DNA of 64,000 nucleotides, from the NCBI GenBank assembly GCA_025618425.1, contig CM046842.1:40507537-40571536 (forward strand), in the 5' to 3' direction. How positions within the stretch are numbered: the first letter of the stretch is position 1; each line of letters starts with the position of its first letter. The translations under genes and the position numbers were made by a program. Source of the DNA: Heliocidaris tuberculata. Lineage: Eukaryota > Echinodermata > Echinoidea > Camarodonta > Echinometridae. This document shows positions 1 to 12,001 of the stretch, one piece after another. Below the pieces are notes generated by a model. It was not told the DNA's origin, did no database searches, and worked only from the letters and a program-made list of their open reading frames with translations.

Positions 1-1300
1 CTTCCATCAAGGGTAAAAGGCGCAGCTGAAATGGCATAACATGGGAATCAGATTGCGGCGAAATGCGATTTGAAATTTCGATAAAGAGATGAGAGTACTT
101 GAATAGTGCAGAAATTCCTCTTAAAATGTTTGATATTATTTGAAAGAAAGGAATTTGCCGTTTTTTTTTGTGTGTGTATGTGTGTGTTTTCCAAAAAAGA
201 GTGTATGTCTTCCGAAACACACTCTGTTGATTTGAGTGTGTTTCGGAAACATACTACTGAACCGATTAATTTGAAAACAAGAGGTAAGTGGTCCTACGTC
301 CTACCTCTCATCTGATAGTCAAATGAACTTCAATGACAACAGTGGGTGCACTGCCCCCCCCCCCCCCCTGTACCGATCGAACGCAATGGGTTGATAATGA
401 AAGCAAGTTGGGAGCATATGGTTTATGAAGCGCGTGACAGAGCATTATTTTCTTTCAGTGTCTGTGATTTCCTTCTTTGATATGAGAATGACCGACTTAT
501 CGACTTTTCTTAAAAGGCAAAATATGAAGTGCGTGAGGTGTATTTCCGACAGAGTCCATGCAAGAGCAGCAAGGTGGGGGTTAGTTCGTGTGTTTGGAAA
601 CATCCCTTATGTTCAGTTGACCCATGATATCATCACTCATTCATCATAAAGCAAAACTCAGACATAACATCGAAATATAGGCGGATACGGCATTTTTACC
701 TTCTAGTTACCAAGGGATTTTAGACATCGCGTTAAAAAGTGAAAGATTCTATGATGACAAGAAATGGAGATGTCTTCGCAACAAAAAAATTAAGAGTGCA
801 TGTCGGTTTCCCCTTTCTTGAGTGTATCGCGATTTGCAATGCCGAGGAGAGGAAACGTAAGCACGAAAAACGATACAACATACTTATATTGTAGTATGTT
901 GTGCATCAAAGTAGATTAAAGGTTTTATACCATTTAATACCAAGAATACCAACCGTTTTCCTTAGGTATAGTCAAGCATTGTATTTCCAAACAGGATGGT
1001 ATTACCGAACGTGTATATTTAGGCGCATTAAAATGGCTTAACCTTTCATACGCGTGGGACTACGCGCATGTTCTCCACACTATTTGACACAGAGAACAAA
1101 GGGCAGCATATCATAAAATGAGGCAAAAAAAACGTAAATAGTATCTTATTTTTACATGAAACCATGAAAACCATTAATTAATTGATTGAAAATCCCTTAT
1201 TCTGAAAAATATCTCTATTTTGAATGAAACTTTAACCTAAAAATGCCGAGTTCAAAGACCTCACGACCGATCCGTTCCTGTCTAACGTTTAACTTTAGAG
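1..1300. other. Intergenic, no gene recognised
   Basis: AT-rich single-copy-looking sequence. It contains a C run (353-368), a TGTGTG stretch near 170-190 and an imperfect hairpin of ACACACTCT / GAGTGTGTTTC type near 214-250. Short open frames here have no supporting splice sites. Confidence 0.7.
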
Positions 1301-1307
1301 AGAGTGA

Positions 1308-1631
1308 TTACTGCATAACATGCATGCAGTGGCCGTTGTTTATATATTGGCAACCCTCGATATAAAGCATGTTCGTGTAGAACGTGCGATCGACTTGCCG
1401 AACTGCAAGTGATAACAAAAAGTGCGTGAGTAATATTTTTGTTGATTTAGACTGAGCATAATGAGGAAATTTCTCCTTTATGGGCACGTTCGGAAATACA
1501 ATACCATTTTCAAGGGACCAAAACGCCGCGTCGTTGGGAAGGGGTTCACTGGGAAGGGAATATCGTATAAATCTACGTTGCCTTTTTAAAATTCCATCAA
1601 CTTCTTTTTCTGTAGGAGTTTGAGCATTCAT
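1308..1631 (-). CDS. Hypothetical 107-residue open frame
   Basis: The minus-strand frame starts MNAQTPTEKEVDGILKRQRR and ends NNGHCMHVMQ. It is not simple sequence and has balanced composition. A GT donor candidate (GAAAATG/GTATTG) would truncate it after about 42 residues. No signal peptide, membrane segment or known motif is visible, and no neighbouring exon was found. It could be a lone exon or a chance open frame. Confidence 0.2.
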   Translation of the reverse strand: MNAQTPTEKEVDGILKRQRRFIRYSLPSEPLPNDAAFWSLENGIVFPNVPIKEKFPHYAQSKSTKILLTHFLLSLAVRQVDRTFYTNMLYIEGCQYINNGHCMHVMQ

Positions 1632-1815
1632 TATGTAAGTTTGACAGATATTCGTTTGATATTTTATTTGCTATCGTTGATTTTCTGAAAAGTGTTCGGA
1701 AACTGGATCCACTACCATATGATTACAGATACTTTCAGCCAGTTGTTAGCTATATCAAATCTTCATGCAATTCGATATCTATATGTTACGTGAGAAACGT
1801 AAACCATGTGTGAAA

Positions 1816-2080
1816 TTTAAGGACAGGGGCGGCGCTACAGGGGGGCAGAGGGGGCGACCGCCCCCCCCCCATGATTTTTCAAGTAGTGAAAAAAGAAAGA
1901 AAAGGAGGAAGAAAAGGGAAGAAAAGGGAAGAAAGAAGAAAGCGGAGTATTAAAAAGAGAGGTCTTAAACATATAACTCTATATTACCCCTGTTATTTAA
2001 TGGAGAAAAAAATATGACGTCATCTTTAGGTCGTCTTGCCCCTCCTATCAAAATACCCTGGCGCCGCCCCTGTTTAAGGA
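1816..2080. mobile_element. hAT-type MITE with intact 8-bp duplication
   Basis: The element 1824-2072 begins CAGGGGCGGCG and ends CGCCGCCCCTG. It is flanked on both sides by the identical octamer TTTAAGGA (1816-1823 and 2073-2080). CAGGGGCG ends with an 8-bp duplication are diagnostic of hAT superfamily non-autonomous elements. The interior has a C run and an AAGAAAAGGGA-rich stretch, and no transposase. The perfect duplication suggests a fairly recent insertion. Confidence 0.85.
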
Positions 2081-2349
2081 GCAAGTGCTTTTTTAGAAAT
2101 ATTAATACTGAAACTCAAAACGGCCTCATTCTCCCTGTCAAAGACTAGTCTGCAGGTACAGAACTCTCGTCCTGTCAGTTTTAGTTGCCAGTTGTATCAA
2201 CATCGTATTTCTAGTCGGCTCTTTAACATACTGTCATTTTCAATGGATGATTGATGTTGAACAATACTGAAGAGAATGGAAACGAGGTCGTGCAGTGCCT
2301 GGTGACACCAGGGCCCTGTTTCATCAAACTTGTTATCAATAGTTGCGGA

Positions 2350-2524
2350 TCCAGGGGCGGCACAATCCGCAAATGCAGCCCTTAAAACCTAACTGTGTGA
2401 TTCAATGTTAGACCCAAAAGGCATATGTGAAGACCTTTTGCTCCTGAGGGATTTCTTTTTTTCTTTTTAAAATGTTTATAAAATGTGGTAACCCTTTTTC
2501 TCGGCATCCTGGATCTGCCCCTGA
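2350..2524. mobile_element. Possible decayed CAGGGGCGG-ended fragment
   Basis: CCAGGGGCGGCACAATCC near 2350 faces GGATCTGCCCCTG near 2524, in the same style as the hAT MITE at 1824. No matching flanking octamers are seen, so this may be two unrelated ends. Confidence 0.3.
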
Positions 2525-3227
2525 CACCAGGAATCCTGTTTGTTTGCAGGGCAAGCCTATAGTCACCTCTATTGTTACGTATTGTACAGTATCACAAACA
2601 TGATTCATATGAACTGTATGTGAGACTGTAATCCAATAATTAGATTAGATTCAAAATTGCCTGGCATTGGGAGTGATTCTGACAACATACTGGAATCCGG
2701 CACTGGGCCACCGGAAGCAGAAAAAAGACATAATCAATCACTATATATGTGAAAGTCCGATTTGCCTCTATTCTTTAAGAAAAAAAGATAACTCTGGTAA
2801 CACATCACTTTACATAAACATTTTGACTTCAAAGATTTTTTTTTTCCTTATTTAAAGTATCTGGAAAGATAACACAACAACTTTAAAGTAGCCCAGAGTA
2901 TGTAGACCTTTCTATAAATGCTGTGCAGGTGTTCTGAGTCTAGCCGACAGGCAAGACTTCATTCATTCAAATACAGGATTTTGAACTATAGGAGGCGCCC
3001 TCAAACTTAATACGTGTCCGCTGTGGTTGAAATTTTAAAGGGGAGCGTGTCTTCCGCGCTCCAGACCCACCAGTGCTTATTTGAATTTCTCTTCTGTTTC
3101 TTCTACTTGATTCAGTGACTTTACTGAAAATGTTGTTTTTTTTTAGTTAAAAACTGTCGTATCAATAGTGTTTGTTTCCATATTCAATGATGTCTCACAA
3201 AACTCTGCATATCAAAAAAGATAACAA

Positions 3228-3252
3228 TGCATTTAATGCATTTAATGCATTT
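3228..3252. repeat. Triplicated AATGCATTT decamer
   Basis: Three tandem copies of AATGCATTTA, each containing the palindrome ATGCAT. Confidence 0.8.
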
Positions 3253-4383
3253 TTACTTTCAATATTTGAAAGGAAATTGAACTAAAATTCTTACTTTTTG
3301 ATGTGAATAGCACCTGTCATTACGCTGTGAGCCTTTTTACTTAATAATTTCCTGTTGCCCAACATTTCATTTCATAAAATCCAAAGTATGAAGCGGTGTA
3401 TTCACAGTATAATTTCTTTAATTTCCTAAATATGCCGAGAGTCAATTTGATTTAATCAAAAGATACTACTGGGCAAGCTTATTAAAAAATTCACAGGTGC
3501 ATACAAAACCTTATTCGTCACCTCCACCGCCTGTGTAAAACATTACAAACGTAAGTTGTTGGGCATGTGCCATGTAACACATTTTCAATGCTTTGCTCAC
3601 TTCTTTCCAACTAACACCAGTAGCATCCTCTCAACTAACACAGGCCTATAGGGATTATGGCGCTCGGGGGAAAAACAATGAAGTTTCGCCACCACCTCCT
3701 CCCCCTAATGCTTGCCCAAATTTATGTACGTTAATTGTACAAGCGATGGAGCAAAGTGACCGAGTGGTAGATTGTTTTTGCATTTTTAACCCTCAAAGCG
3801 AAATTTCTTATGCAATTTACCCAGGAAAATTTGAAATCGAGTACTGCAATCGAGGGGTAGAGATTTGAAATCTGAACATTGATAAACGGTTTTCTATTCA
3901 CTTAGGCCTCAAATGGGGTGAAGATTTAACGAAAACCCTTGAGAAATATTCGAGGAATTTACCAAGGCAACCAAAAGTTGAGATTTCTTTCAAACGTTGA
4001 ACCTTTGGAAAGGCTATTTTATTCACTTTATCCTATATTAGGGGCACAGTACTTTAAAAGAACATGATAGCGAGCAAGGCATTACAAAGAATTACATCTC
4101 TATTTTTTTTTTAATCATTTTTAGCCTCTTGAAAACGCTATTTATAAACAGGATCAATTACTCTATTGCATTTTTGCCCTTTGTTGCGAACCCTTCAGGT
4201 GCCCCCCCCCCCTCCCTGTAGATACGCCATTGATTACAATAATCATGATAGCTGTTAGCAATGCTGCTTAAGCATCGTTCCTATATGACACTATAAACCA
4301 CCTTAAACTGTTGAATAATCACCGCGAAAACAATAAAAATGTTTTATGTGTAAATGGATAGTGGCATGACGAAAAACAGTAGC

Positions 4384-4500
4384 TGTGTGTGCGTGTGCGT
4401 GCGTGTGTGTGTGTGTGTGTTTTGTTTTGTTTTGTTTTGTTTTGTGTTTTGTTGTTGTTGTTGTTGTTTTTTTTTGGGGGGGGTTGTTGTTTTTTTTTAC
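4384..4500. repeat. Compound (GT)n-(TTTTG)n-(GTT)n microsatellite
   Basis: A GTGTGCGTGC-type run passes into TTTTG pentamers, then GTT triplets, a T run and a G run. It generates spurious Cys/Val/Phe-rich reading frames. Confidence 0.9.
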
Positions 4501-6612
4501 AAAGACTGTTTACCGTGTCATGATTATATTATGTGAACGGGGCTTTAAAGAGAACGCGAAAGACCCAAAAGCGATTAAGCTTGGAGCCGGTGTGACCCAC
4601 AGGATTGAATGGTCTTTCCACTTAAAACAAATGAAATTGTTATGGTAAAACATTGCTTTAATTGCCTGACATCGGCGGGGAATTGTCGAAGAAACGGCCA
4701 AGTGAAAGCCATATCGATCTGTTTGGGCTGGGTTGGGGAATCGAGATATAACGTCAAGGGATAATTTGCGAGTCAAAGTAGGACAATTTAGATGGCCTGG
4801 GCGTCTAATGACGCAAGGGCATATCACTCTCAGGTCTCTCTCGTGGAATCTGAATTTTGCAGATAGCTAGGTTCGCTTCATATCCATGATATCCAGTGGA
4901 CTATACCGGTACTATTCAATTGTTTTTCATATAAAGTGACATGAATCTACATTTCCTTTATTTAAAAAAACACATTTTGTAAAGAATTTTCACATAAAAT
5001 AGAGATATACACATTAAACTTTTAGTCTTCAATGTTCGATAAAAACTCAGTTTTGAGACTGCCATAATATCTTACGCTGGCTCATTTCTTTCAAGGTTGC
5101 ACTGATCACGTGTCTTAGCAAGTGGCCAACAAGACCTTACTTCCTTCTGAAACATTTCCTTTGTTTTGTTTTAATGTGTTTATAGAGTTCTTGTAAATGC
5201 GGCAGCAGTTTTAAACATTAATGCCCTTTAAAAGGGCATTAAGTCCCACTATATGACAGAAAACTTCTTGACCGAGTTGCCATTGAGTAAGGAGATCTCT
5301 GAATATATAGTAATCATAATTTTCATTGTATGTAGCTCTCTTATTCCTTCTCGAATCTATATCAAACTTTGACTACTTATTTACCTGCAATTTCTAGTTC
5401 CACTCAGAACAACTTCTTATAAAGATTACGATATGCACGAATTGAAATAAACGGAATATGGATTCTAGCATGTAGCTACAGTCACATGAAGATGGTTACC
5501 ATGGTTACAGAAGCACTCTTCGCTCCAGATAGCCAACACGAAATCAATCCCGCGATAAAGAGGCTCAATTAGACGTCTGACAGTTGCCATTTGTAGAAGG
5601 AAATCAAGGAGCTCTCACTTTTAAAAGATATCGTAAGTATTATGGTGGATTTGGTAACGATCAAAGCACTTCGGTAAAGCACTGCAGACTGAAGATATCA
5701 GATCATGAGATTGTTGTGGATAAAATGTTTAAAGGCATTGTCAACCGTTTTCAGACACCCCAAGAAGGTGACTGGAACAAAAATCTGTCGAACGGACAAT
5801 GAAGTAGAGTGCTTTTTACTAAAATGTTTAGAATGCCTATAAAAGCATAGAGTTTCTAGCTAAAATTGAAATTAATGAAACTAAATTATTTGCCAAATAC
5901 TTTCGTCATCATCACCGTTAGACTCAGCACCAGTGAAGAATTAATTAAATGGAACACAGCGTCTTTCACATTACCTTTTTTCAACGATATTTAAAAGGTC
6001 TAGAATTTTTTTCTTTTCACTTAGTGTAAATTCGTATATTAAAAGGCGAATTTGTTTTAAACGACCGGCATGCTTTATTTCAATTTCATAAAAATATATT
6101 AACTTTTTAAGTGCCGCCTAGCCAGTATAGTCCGAGACAATAAAAAGCATGCTGGTGTATAAGATATTTTCGCTAAGTGTAGTATGGACATCAAATCTGT
6201 TATTGTGATATGATATCTTAAAGTGGAGGGACGAATTTATTGGATTTAAGGTAAAGAAGAATTTTAAAGATAAAAGCTATTTTGATCCGTTCCGACTGTT
6301 GGCAATTCATGAAATACACAATCTGTTTCGTCAATTTAGCCAGCATCGGCCTGAGAAGTGCATCACCTCTGTTTCAATATTCAACGGTCAGTAAAAATAG
6401 ATTTGATATAGGCATATGCCCTATTCCAATGGAAACCCCAAATACGAAGGGTTTATTTAGCATTGTTGATATACTGAGCATTTCGAGTAAGGAAAGCTTG
6501 CTTGCGACAACAACAGACGTAGCAATTAAAAGCGTAAGGGTTACTTTAATTGCGGTTACGAAATAAATGTACACTGAAAACATTATTTCGTACGTTCTAC
6601 TAAGCAAAAGTT

Positions 6613-6800
6613 CGTAAAAACGATGTCTAGTTCTACTAATTAGTAGTTTGTAAGGCATGCTTTACGATGGAATTAAGTGGTTGGACATGCCGAACGAATT
6701 TGCTTTACCAATGAAACTGTTCGTACGGCAGGGGCTTTACCAATTTTAAACCTGCCGTACTAGCGCCATTGGATCGTAAAAACGATGTCTCTTTCTACTA
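6613..6800. repeat. Subterminal direct repeats of the CACTG element
   Basis: The phrase CGTAAAAACGATGTCT followed by TTCTACTAAT occurs at about 6613 and again at about 6775 (period about 162). Between them are inverted pairs built from TTCGTACGGCAGG and CCTGCCGTAC and several CTTTACCAAT copies. Such clustered short motifs at a terminus are typical transposase-binding regions in CACTA-like elements; that role is inferred. Confidence 0.5.
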
Positions 6801-6926
6801 ATCTTGGTTAGTTCGGCAGGCTCAACTAAGTTTAAAACTCGTTTGGCTTGTTGAACAAATCAGTCATACAAATATGCTGTACGATGTGTTGTATAAGATA
6901 CACGAAACTGAAAATAAGAAACAAAT

Positions 6927-7130
6927 GAAATAATTGTTCATTCATAAACTGTTTAATAACATTGGAAGTCAATGAAAAATACATAAAATAACAATTCCAT
7001 GTTAGCAATTGACAATTAAATTGAGAAAGTGAAATAATGGTTCATTCATAAACTTTTAAATAACATTGCATGTCAATGACAATAAAAACCAGAAACAATT
7101 CCATGTTAACGATTGAGAATTAAATTGAGA
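6927..7130. repeat. Two-copy tandem repeat, period 104
   Basis: The stretch starting GAAATAATTGTTCATTCATAA at 6927 is repeated with minor changes at 7031. Both copies continue through TAACATTG, GTCAATGA, AACAATTCCATGTTA and GAAATTAAATTGAGA-like sequence. No coding content is seen. Confidence 0.7.
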
Positions 7131-7189
7131 CATTTATCATGGTTTCACAATGAGCGATCTGAAGAGCATTCCTTGTAATTCTTGAAATG

Positions 7190-8815
7190 TACCTGTCACC
7201 CATATACGAAAATTTCATTATCAACCTGTATTTCAGTGTCAATGTATTTCTTAATTTTTCAAACAAGTTTCAAGTTCAAATTTAAACATAAAAAATGAAG
7301 CCAACATTTCTTTAATATCTCAAATTTTGATTAACATTACATCAAATCCAACCAGCTGAGATGGAACATTTAATTATTTTCTACCTCAAATTCAACCAAA
7401 AAGCAGAATGGAAAGGAAATCATGAAAAAAAACCCCTACTGATTTGGCTCGAAATATTTTAGAAAACAAACAAATTACATATATATAAGAAGAACAAGTT
7501 CACAATAAATGCATTAATTGCCAACTGATTTTAATAAAATCCAAATTTTCAGGGGGCCTCCCCCTTCGTTTTGTATAATCAAGCATTCACGTTTAATCCC
7601 TGACGAAGGGGGAGCCCCCCGAAAATTTGGATTTTATTAAAATCAGTTGGCAATTAACGCATTTATTGTGAACTAGTTCTTCTCATCTTTTGTTGAAAAG
7701 TGGAGGATATCAAAACTTTCTCTTGTGATGATTTTCACTAAATATGACTGATTTTTTTAAGAATAAAAAATACTTCTTTTAAAAGTAATTTCTTTCATAA
7801 TTTTGATTAAAAATTGACACTCCTGGTCAAATTTGAGGTCAGATATGCTTTCCACGACTTGTTTCATTTTCTAAAATGTATAGCTTCCCATGTATTAAAC
7901 AAGGTTAAATGGGAGTAGGGAACAAACAGAGTTCAAACATTGGTACCCGTTAATATTGCTACAACAAAATTACAAAAAGTTTTTATTCAACTATCACATT
8001 TAGAAACCTCAAGTGCATTTCTATAGAAAATGCTTTCAAAATTTGATAATCAACCTGTAAATAATTGTAAATATAATTCTTAATTGTCAAATTCAAACAT
8101 CAAAAAGGAAGCCAAGATTTTTTTTTTCCAAAATCTTAAATTTTGCTAAACAAGACAGATCATATCAAAGACAAGAAGATCAAATGGGACATGTTGTTAT
8201 TTTTTACCTCAAATTTGACCAAAACAGCAGGACTGAAAGGGAATTATAAAAATATTACTGCTTTGGCTCAAATTATTTCAGGAAAGCTTAAAAAAAAGTT
8301 GTAATTGATTATAATCAGTAGATTTGGTCAAAATTACCTGAAGGAATCTAGGATCAGGCTATTTGAAAGTTTTATGTAAAATGATACTTTTCAAACTTTT
8401 CCTCAACAAGAGCCAAAAATAAAAGATGACACTTAAGGCCCTTTTTGGTTAATGCCAAAACTAAATTTCAATATACAAAAATGAAAGTGGTATACAAATT
8501 TGAAAATGGTAGATATAAAACTTTCTCTTGAGATGATTTTCACTAAATTTGACTGATTTTTTATAAATGTAAGAATGAAAAAGATATATTTTTAAGTGAC
8601 TTTTTTCATAATTTTCACTAAAAATTGGCACTCTTGGTCAAATTTGAGGTCAGATATGTATCCCATGACTTGTTTCCTTTTCTAAAATGTACAGGTTCCC
8701 ACGCATTACACAATAAGATTAAATGAGAGTCTAGGTACTCTGTAATACTGCAGAGTTCAAACATTTAACACTTAATACTGCTACAACAAAACTAGACAGT
8801 TTTACTTTTCATTCA
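7190..8815. repeat. Diverged tandem duplication, unit about 0.83 kb
   Basis: Copy A (about 7190-8010) and copy B (about 8025-8815) share ordered blocks: ATCAACCTGTA; AATGAAGCCAA versus AAGGAAGCCAA; ACCTCAAATT with ACCAAAA; TTTGGCTC; ACTTTCTCTTG with GATGATTTTCACTAAAT; GGTCAAATTTGAGGTCAGATATG; and CTACAACAAAA. In copy A a hairpin (7488-7683) stands where copy B has about 200 bases of different sequence. No open reading frame is seen in either copy. Confidence 0.65.
7488..7683. mobile_element. Near-perfect hairpin element (foldback MITE-like)
   Basis: Left arm 7488-7569 and right arm 7603-7683 are almost perfect reverse complements over about 80 bases, from AGAAGAAC at the outside to the CCCCCTTCG / CGAAGGGGG inner end. 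The loop is only about 33 bases. The high arm identity suggests a recent origin or ongoing gene conversion compared with the decayed sequence around it. No clear target duplication is visible. Confidence 0.75.
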
Positions 8816-8962
8816 ACAATCTACTTTCAACTCCAGTCGGATTAAAGAAGTCTCAATCCTGATCAATCCAGTTACAAAAAATTCCAATTCAATTTCACTC
8901 ACTATATATAGTCTTAACATGCAGTATGACAAGACAGTGAGTACGCTTGACATACAAGATAG

Positions 8963-9241
8963 TTACTCAAGAAGACTGACTAACTTTGAGACCACATTTT
9001 GCAAAGGTTGGATGGACTGATTGTCTTCAAGGTCTAGGATTACTCTTTCAACGAAGAGAGTCGTCTTGGCCAAACATCGGGGGTTGTGCATGTTGAATGC
9101 ATAAATAGCTGCCATGTAGCAGCTGAAGGAGCTGATGATGTCATCACTTGTCGCAACAACGACTCCATCCACAGCTGTCTGGAACTCTGCTGCTTCTGTC
9201 AGCTGGCCACTGTACATGATGACAGGGGAAGGCATTTCATC
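8963..9241 (-). CDS. Last coding exon of uncharacterised spliced gene
   Basis: The exon opens after an acceptor TTTACAG and runs 92 codons to TAA. It begins DEMPSPVIMYSGQL and continues with DGVVVATSDD, FSCYMAAIYAFNM and ILDLEDNQ. It joins in phase 0 to the exon at 12002-12096, and through it to 12726-12921, giving about 189 residues without a stop. The layout (short hydrophobic strand, acidic spacer, helix rich in A/Y/F, then a predicted amphipathic helix) reminds me of the C-terminus of the large, poorly characterised SAM-domain-3-like families expanded in fish and marine invertebrates; that is memory of a pattern, not a search. No catalytic residues or membrane segment are visible. The gene lies wholly inside the CACTG-ended candidate element. 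Molecular function is unknown. Confidence 0.75.
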   Translation of the reverse strand, partial: DEMPSPVIMYSGQLTEAAEFQTAVDGVVVATSDDIISSFSCYMAAIYAFNMHNPRCLAKTTLFVERVILDLEDNQSIQPLQNVVSKLVSLLE

Positions 9242-10025
9242 CTGTAAAGAAATGTTATTGAGATTCGAATTTGATTTGGAGGAAAAGGATACTAGTATTT
9301 GAGTCGGAGGAGAAAGGTATCAATTGGTTATCTACCACCCAATAAAAAAAGGCGATGGCAATGGTTTGAAGTGGAACAAGGAGTTTGTATTTATTGAACA
9401 TGTAAAAGCAGCATCCATGCAGTGGTCCTGACGTGAGCGTATTCTCAAAGATCAATACCCACTGAGCCGATCAATTACAGGCAAATTCAGTTGTCAAGGA
9501 CAAGTCACCCACGGCTGACGCCCATGAATTTCAGTACGCATCCAGCGATATTTTGTTCCACGCAAAAATAATAATCTGTTTTCTATTTCATCTTACAATA
9601 CAAGACCAGATCAGGTAAAAACACAAATATTATTTTACTACTGTACAAAAAAGACATCATGTTGGCTAGTGTCATTTGCTATTGGATTTGTGGACCTAGC
9701 ACTGAACTATGGTGATGCACTTGTGTACTTCAATCCAAAGATCAAGTTGTAAACTTTCATGAAAATCCCTTTAAGTATATGAATTTAGTAATACTTGGCC
9801 AATCTTTAAGTCTGAGTTAATGACCACATATACAATGAGAAAACAAATTCAGCAGTCCTAGAGCAAAAAAAAATAGGAAAAACGTTAAAAGATACTGTGA
9901 TGATATTTACATTATACAACAAAAAGCAGAGCTACATGTAACTCCAGTGGCGTAACAGCCGGGGGGGCAGGGGGGCAGACTGCCCCCCCCCCCCTGAAGC
10001 TTTTCACCGGGAAAATTTAAAAATT

Positions 10026-10312
10026 CACCGGGAAAAATGAAAGGAGGGGAGAGGGAAAAGAAAGGGAAGGAAGAAAGGGAAAAGAAGGGGAGAAAAGGGA
10101 AAGAGGGAAAGGAAAAGAAGAAGGAAAGGGAAAAGAAAGGAAAAAGAGGAAAGGGAGAAGAGGGGAAAGGAGGGAGAGGGAAAAGGAAGAGGAGAGGAAA
10201 GGGGGAAGGGGAGAAGGGGAAAAGGGAAAAGGGAAAGGAAGAGAAAAAAAAGAAGGAAAGGGGGAGAGAGAGAAAGGGAAGAGGAAGGAAAAGGGAAGGG
10301 AGAGTGGGAGAC
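10026..10312 (+). repeat. Polypurine (GGGAAA-type) tract
   Basis: About 285 bases of almost pure A/G built from AAAGGGA, GGAAAAG and GAGGGAA phrases, so both strands read open as Lys/Arg/Glu/Gly or Pro/Ser/Phe/Leu without meaning. Such tracts can adopt triplex DNA. It is probably an expanded simple repeat inside the hAT-like element. Confidence 0.9.
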
Positions 10313-11088
10313 TTTGATAATCAAGAGAACCAATGTAATACTTAAGAACTTAAGAAGGAAGGAAGGAATATGACAAGAAAGTGTAATTGAAGAATTTGAA
10401 GTAAATAATCCGTTTCCGTTTATACCACCCCGTTTATTTTCGTGTTTTGTTTAGTTTTTTTTTGCTCAGCTCACCCCCCCCCCCCCCCCACCCCTGACAA
10501 ATGATACCTCTTAGACCGTAAGACTTTGTAGACCCTACATACAAAGTCTTAGGCAGTGTTGTGTAAAACCAGTCATGCTAGTAGACTTTGTTCAAATAGC
10601 GGGCATCTTCAAGGTTTAAAATGCCTTAAACTCGAGAGCTTCCGGGAGCTCCGCCCCTGGACCCCCGGCAGGGGCTCTGCCCCTGCACCCCACCAGGGGC
10701 CCTAAGGCGGCCCCCTGGACCCCACCCGCATAGAGCTTCTCTCTGACGGGCTCGCGATGTGCGCTAAGCGTGCATTTAGGAGTCAGGGGAAATTACTTCC
10801 TTGCTCCCCCCCCCCCCCCAAGGAGCGGTTCTACGGGGGCTTTGGGGGGCTCAAGCCCCCTCCCCAAAAAAAATCGCTTAATCCCCCCCAAAAAAATTTG
10901 ACGACAAAGGTGCAATTTTAATACTATAAATTCAATTCAGTTCAATTCAAAATGGTATTTGTTAAAAATAATCATGCGTCGAAACATAAAACGTTGAATT
11001 GTGAACAATTTACAAATACAGAAAATCGTTTACATCGCAGATAATACATTCAAATTAATAATTTACATTTTTAATCTTTATAAGTTTC

Positions 11089-11350
11089 GCTCGCAATATA
11101 TAACTGCCACAACGTAATCGGGCTGCGAGATGTTTAAATATCCTCATATTGGGGTAGTTTTATAGCCCAACAATTTCTGTACATTTTCACTACAAATAAA
11201 GTCAAAATTTTTAACTCGCTCGCTTCGCTCGCTCGTAATATACATGTAGGCCTAAACTCCCACCACATAATTAGGCCGCGAGATGCTCAAATGTCCTCAT
11301 ATCTGGATAGTTTTATAGCCGAATGTTATTTCTGTACATTTTCGCAATAA
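11089..11350. repeat. Two-copy tandem repeat, period about 153
   Basis: Both copies run from CTCGCAATATA or CTCGTAATATA through GCGAGATG, TCCTCATAT, TAGTTTTATAGCC and TTTCTGTACATTTTC. They are separated by the short CGCTCG-rich phrase at 11217-11235. Confidence 0.6.
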
Positions 11351-11728
11351 AAAAGAAACTTGAAATTCTGGCAAAGAGCGTCCCCTCTCCTCCTGAGACA
11401 TGACTACGTCTATGGGGAGGGGGGGGGGGGGTGTAGGGGCAACTTTATTGTTTGCCTAGACTACTGAATACTTTTTTTCTGCTGAACTTGTAGAAGTTGA
11501 TCTTCAGTAATCGGTGGCAATTTTTATTGTCGGTAATCAGTGGCCTATACACCCCCCCCCCCTCTGAAAGTGGTCTAGAGACGCCCCTGATTACACATAT
11601 ACTTCAAGCCCCCAGTAGCCCCCCCCCCCCCTCGAAAACAATTCCTGACCGAGAAATTTTTTGCTCTTGCCCCCCCTGACAACCGACCCCTGTTACGCCC
11701 CTGCATGTAAGCCAGTTTGATGTTGTAC

Positions 11729-11949
11729 TTATTGGGTGGTATTTTGATGGTGCAAACTAAGTTAGTCTGAGACTAAATTCCCGACTAGCCTCGGATTATC
11801 TTCCAAATTTTAAGCCGAGGCTTAACTTTGGTATTCAGATGCTATACTAAAGTTAAGCCTCGGCTTAAAATTTAGAAGATAATCCAAGGGTAGTCGGGAC
11901 CTTAGTCTCAGACTAACTTAGTTCGCGCTATCGGAATACCATCCAATAG
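11729..11949. mobile_element. Long-hairpin MITE with 'TGGTATTCYGAT' ends
   Basis: Arms of about 95 bases face each other around a short centre (about 11830-11846). Outer ends are TTGGGTGGTATTTTGAT and, reverse complemented, TTGGATGGTATTCCGAT. Inside, both read AACTAAGTTAGTCTGAGAC, CCGACTA and TTAAGCCGAGGCTTAACTTT or its complement. It has no coding capacity. The flanking duplication is not clear, so the superfamily is not assigned. It lies in the large intron of the minus-strand gene. Confidence 0.8.
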
Positions 11950-12001
11950 GATTAGGAGATGTCTAAGGGGGTGTACCCCTACAGTCTACAGGTTTACTTA
12001 C

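Larger units (their letters stand above)
2530..6565. other. Intergenic, no gene recognised
   Basis: Apart from the triplicated decamer, the compound microsatellite and the palindrome AATGCCCTTTTAAAGGGCATT-like block at about 5219-5240, I see nothing structured. Open frames of 60-105 codons lack good context. Confidence 0.6.
9945..11703. mobile_element. Decayed hAT-like non-autonomous element
   Basis: The left end CAGTGGCGTAACAG (9945) and the reverse complement of the right end, CAGGGGCGTAACAG, match except for one base. Outside them CATGTAAC (followed by two extra bases) and CATGTAAG resemble an 8-bp target duplication. Ends starting CAGNGGCG and 8-bp duplications are hAT features. The interior has no transposase: it holds a 280-bp polypurine tract, long C runs, GC-rich phrases around 10630-10740 (CCGCCCCTGGACCCC type) and a tandem duplication at 11089-11350. 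Confidence 0.45.

Noticed and set aside
10037..10345. 102-codon Lys/Glu/Gly frame and its reverse
   Set aside because: Translation of a polypurine tract.
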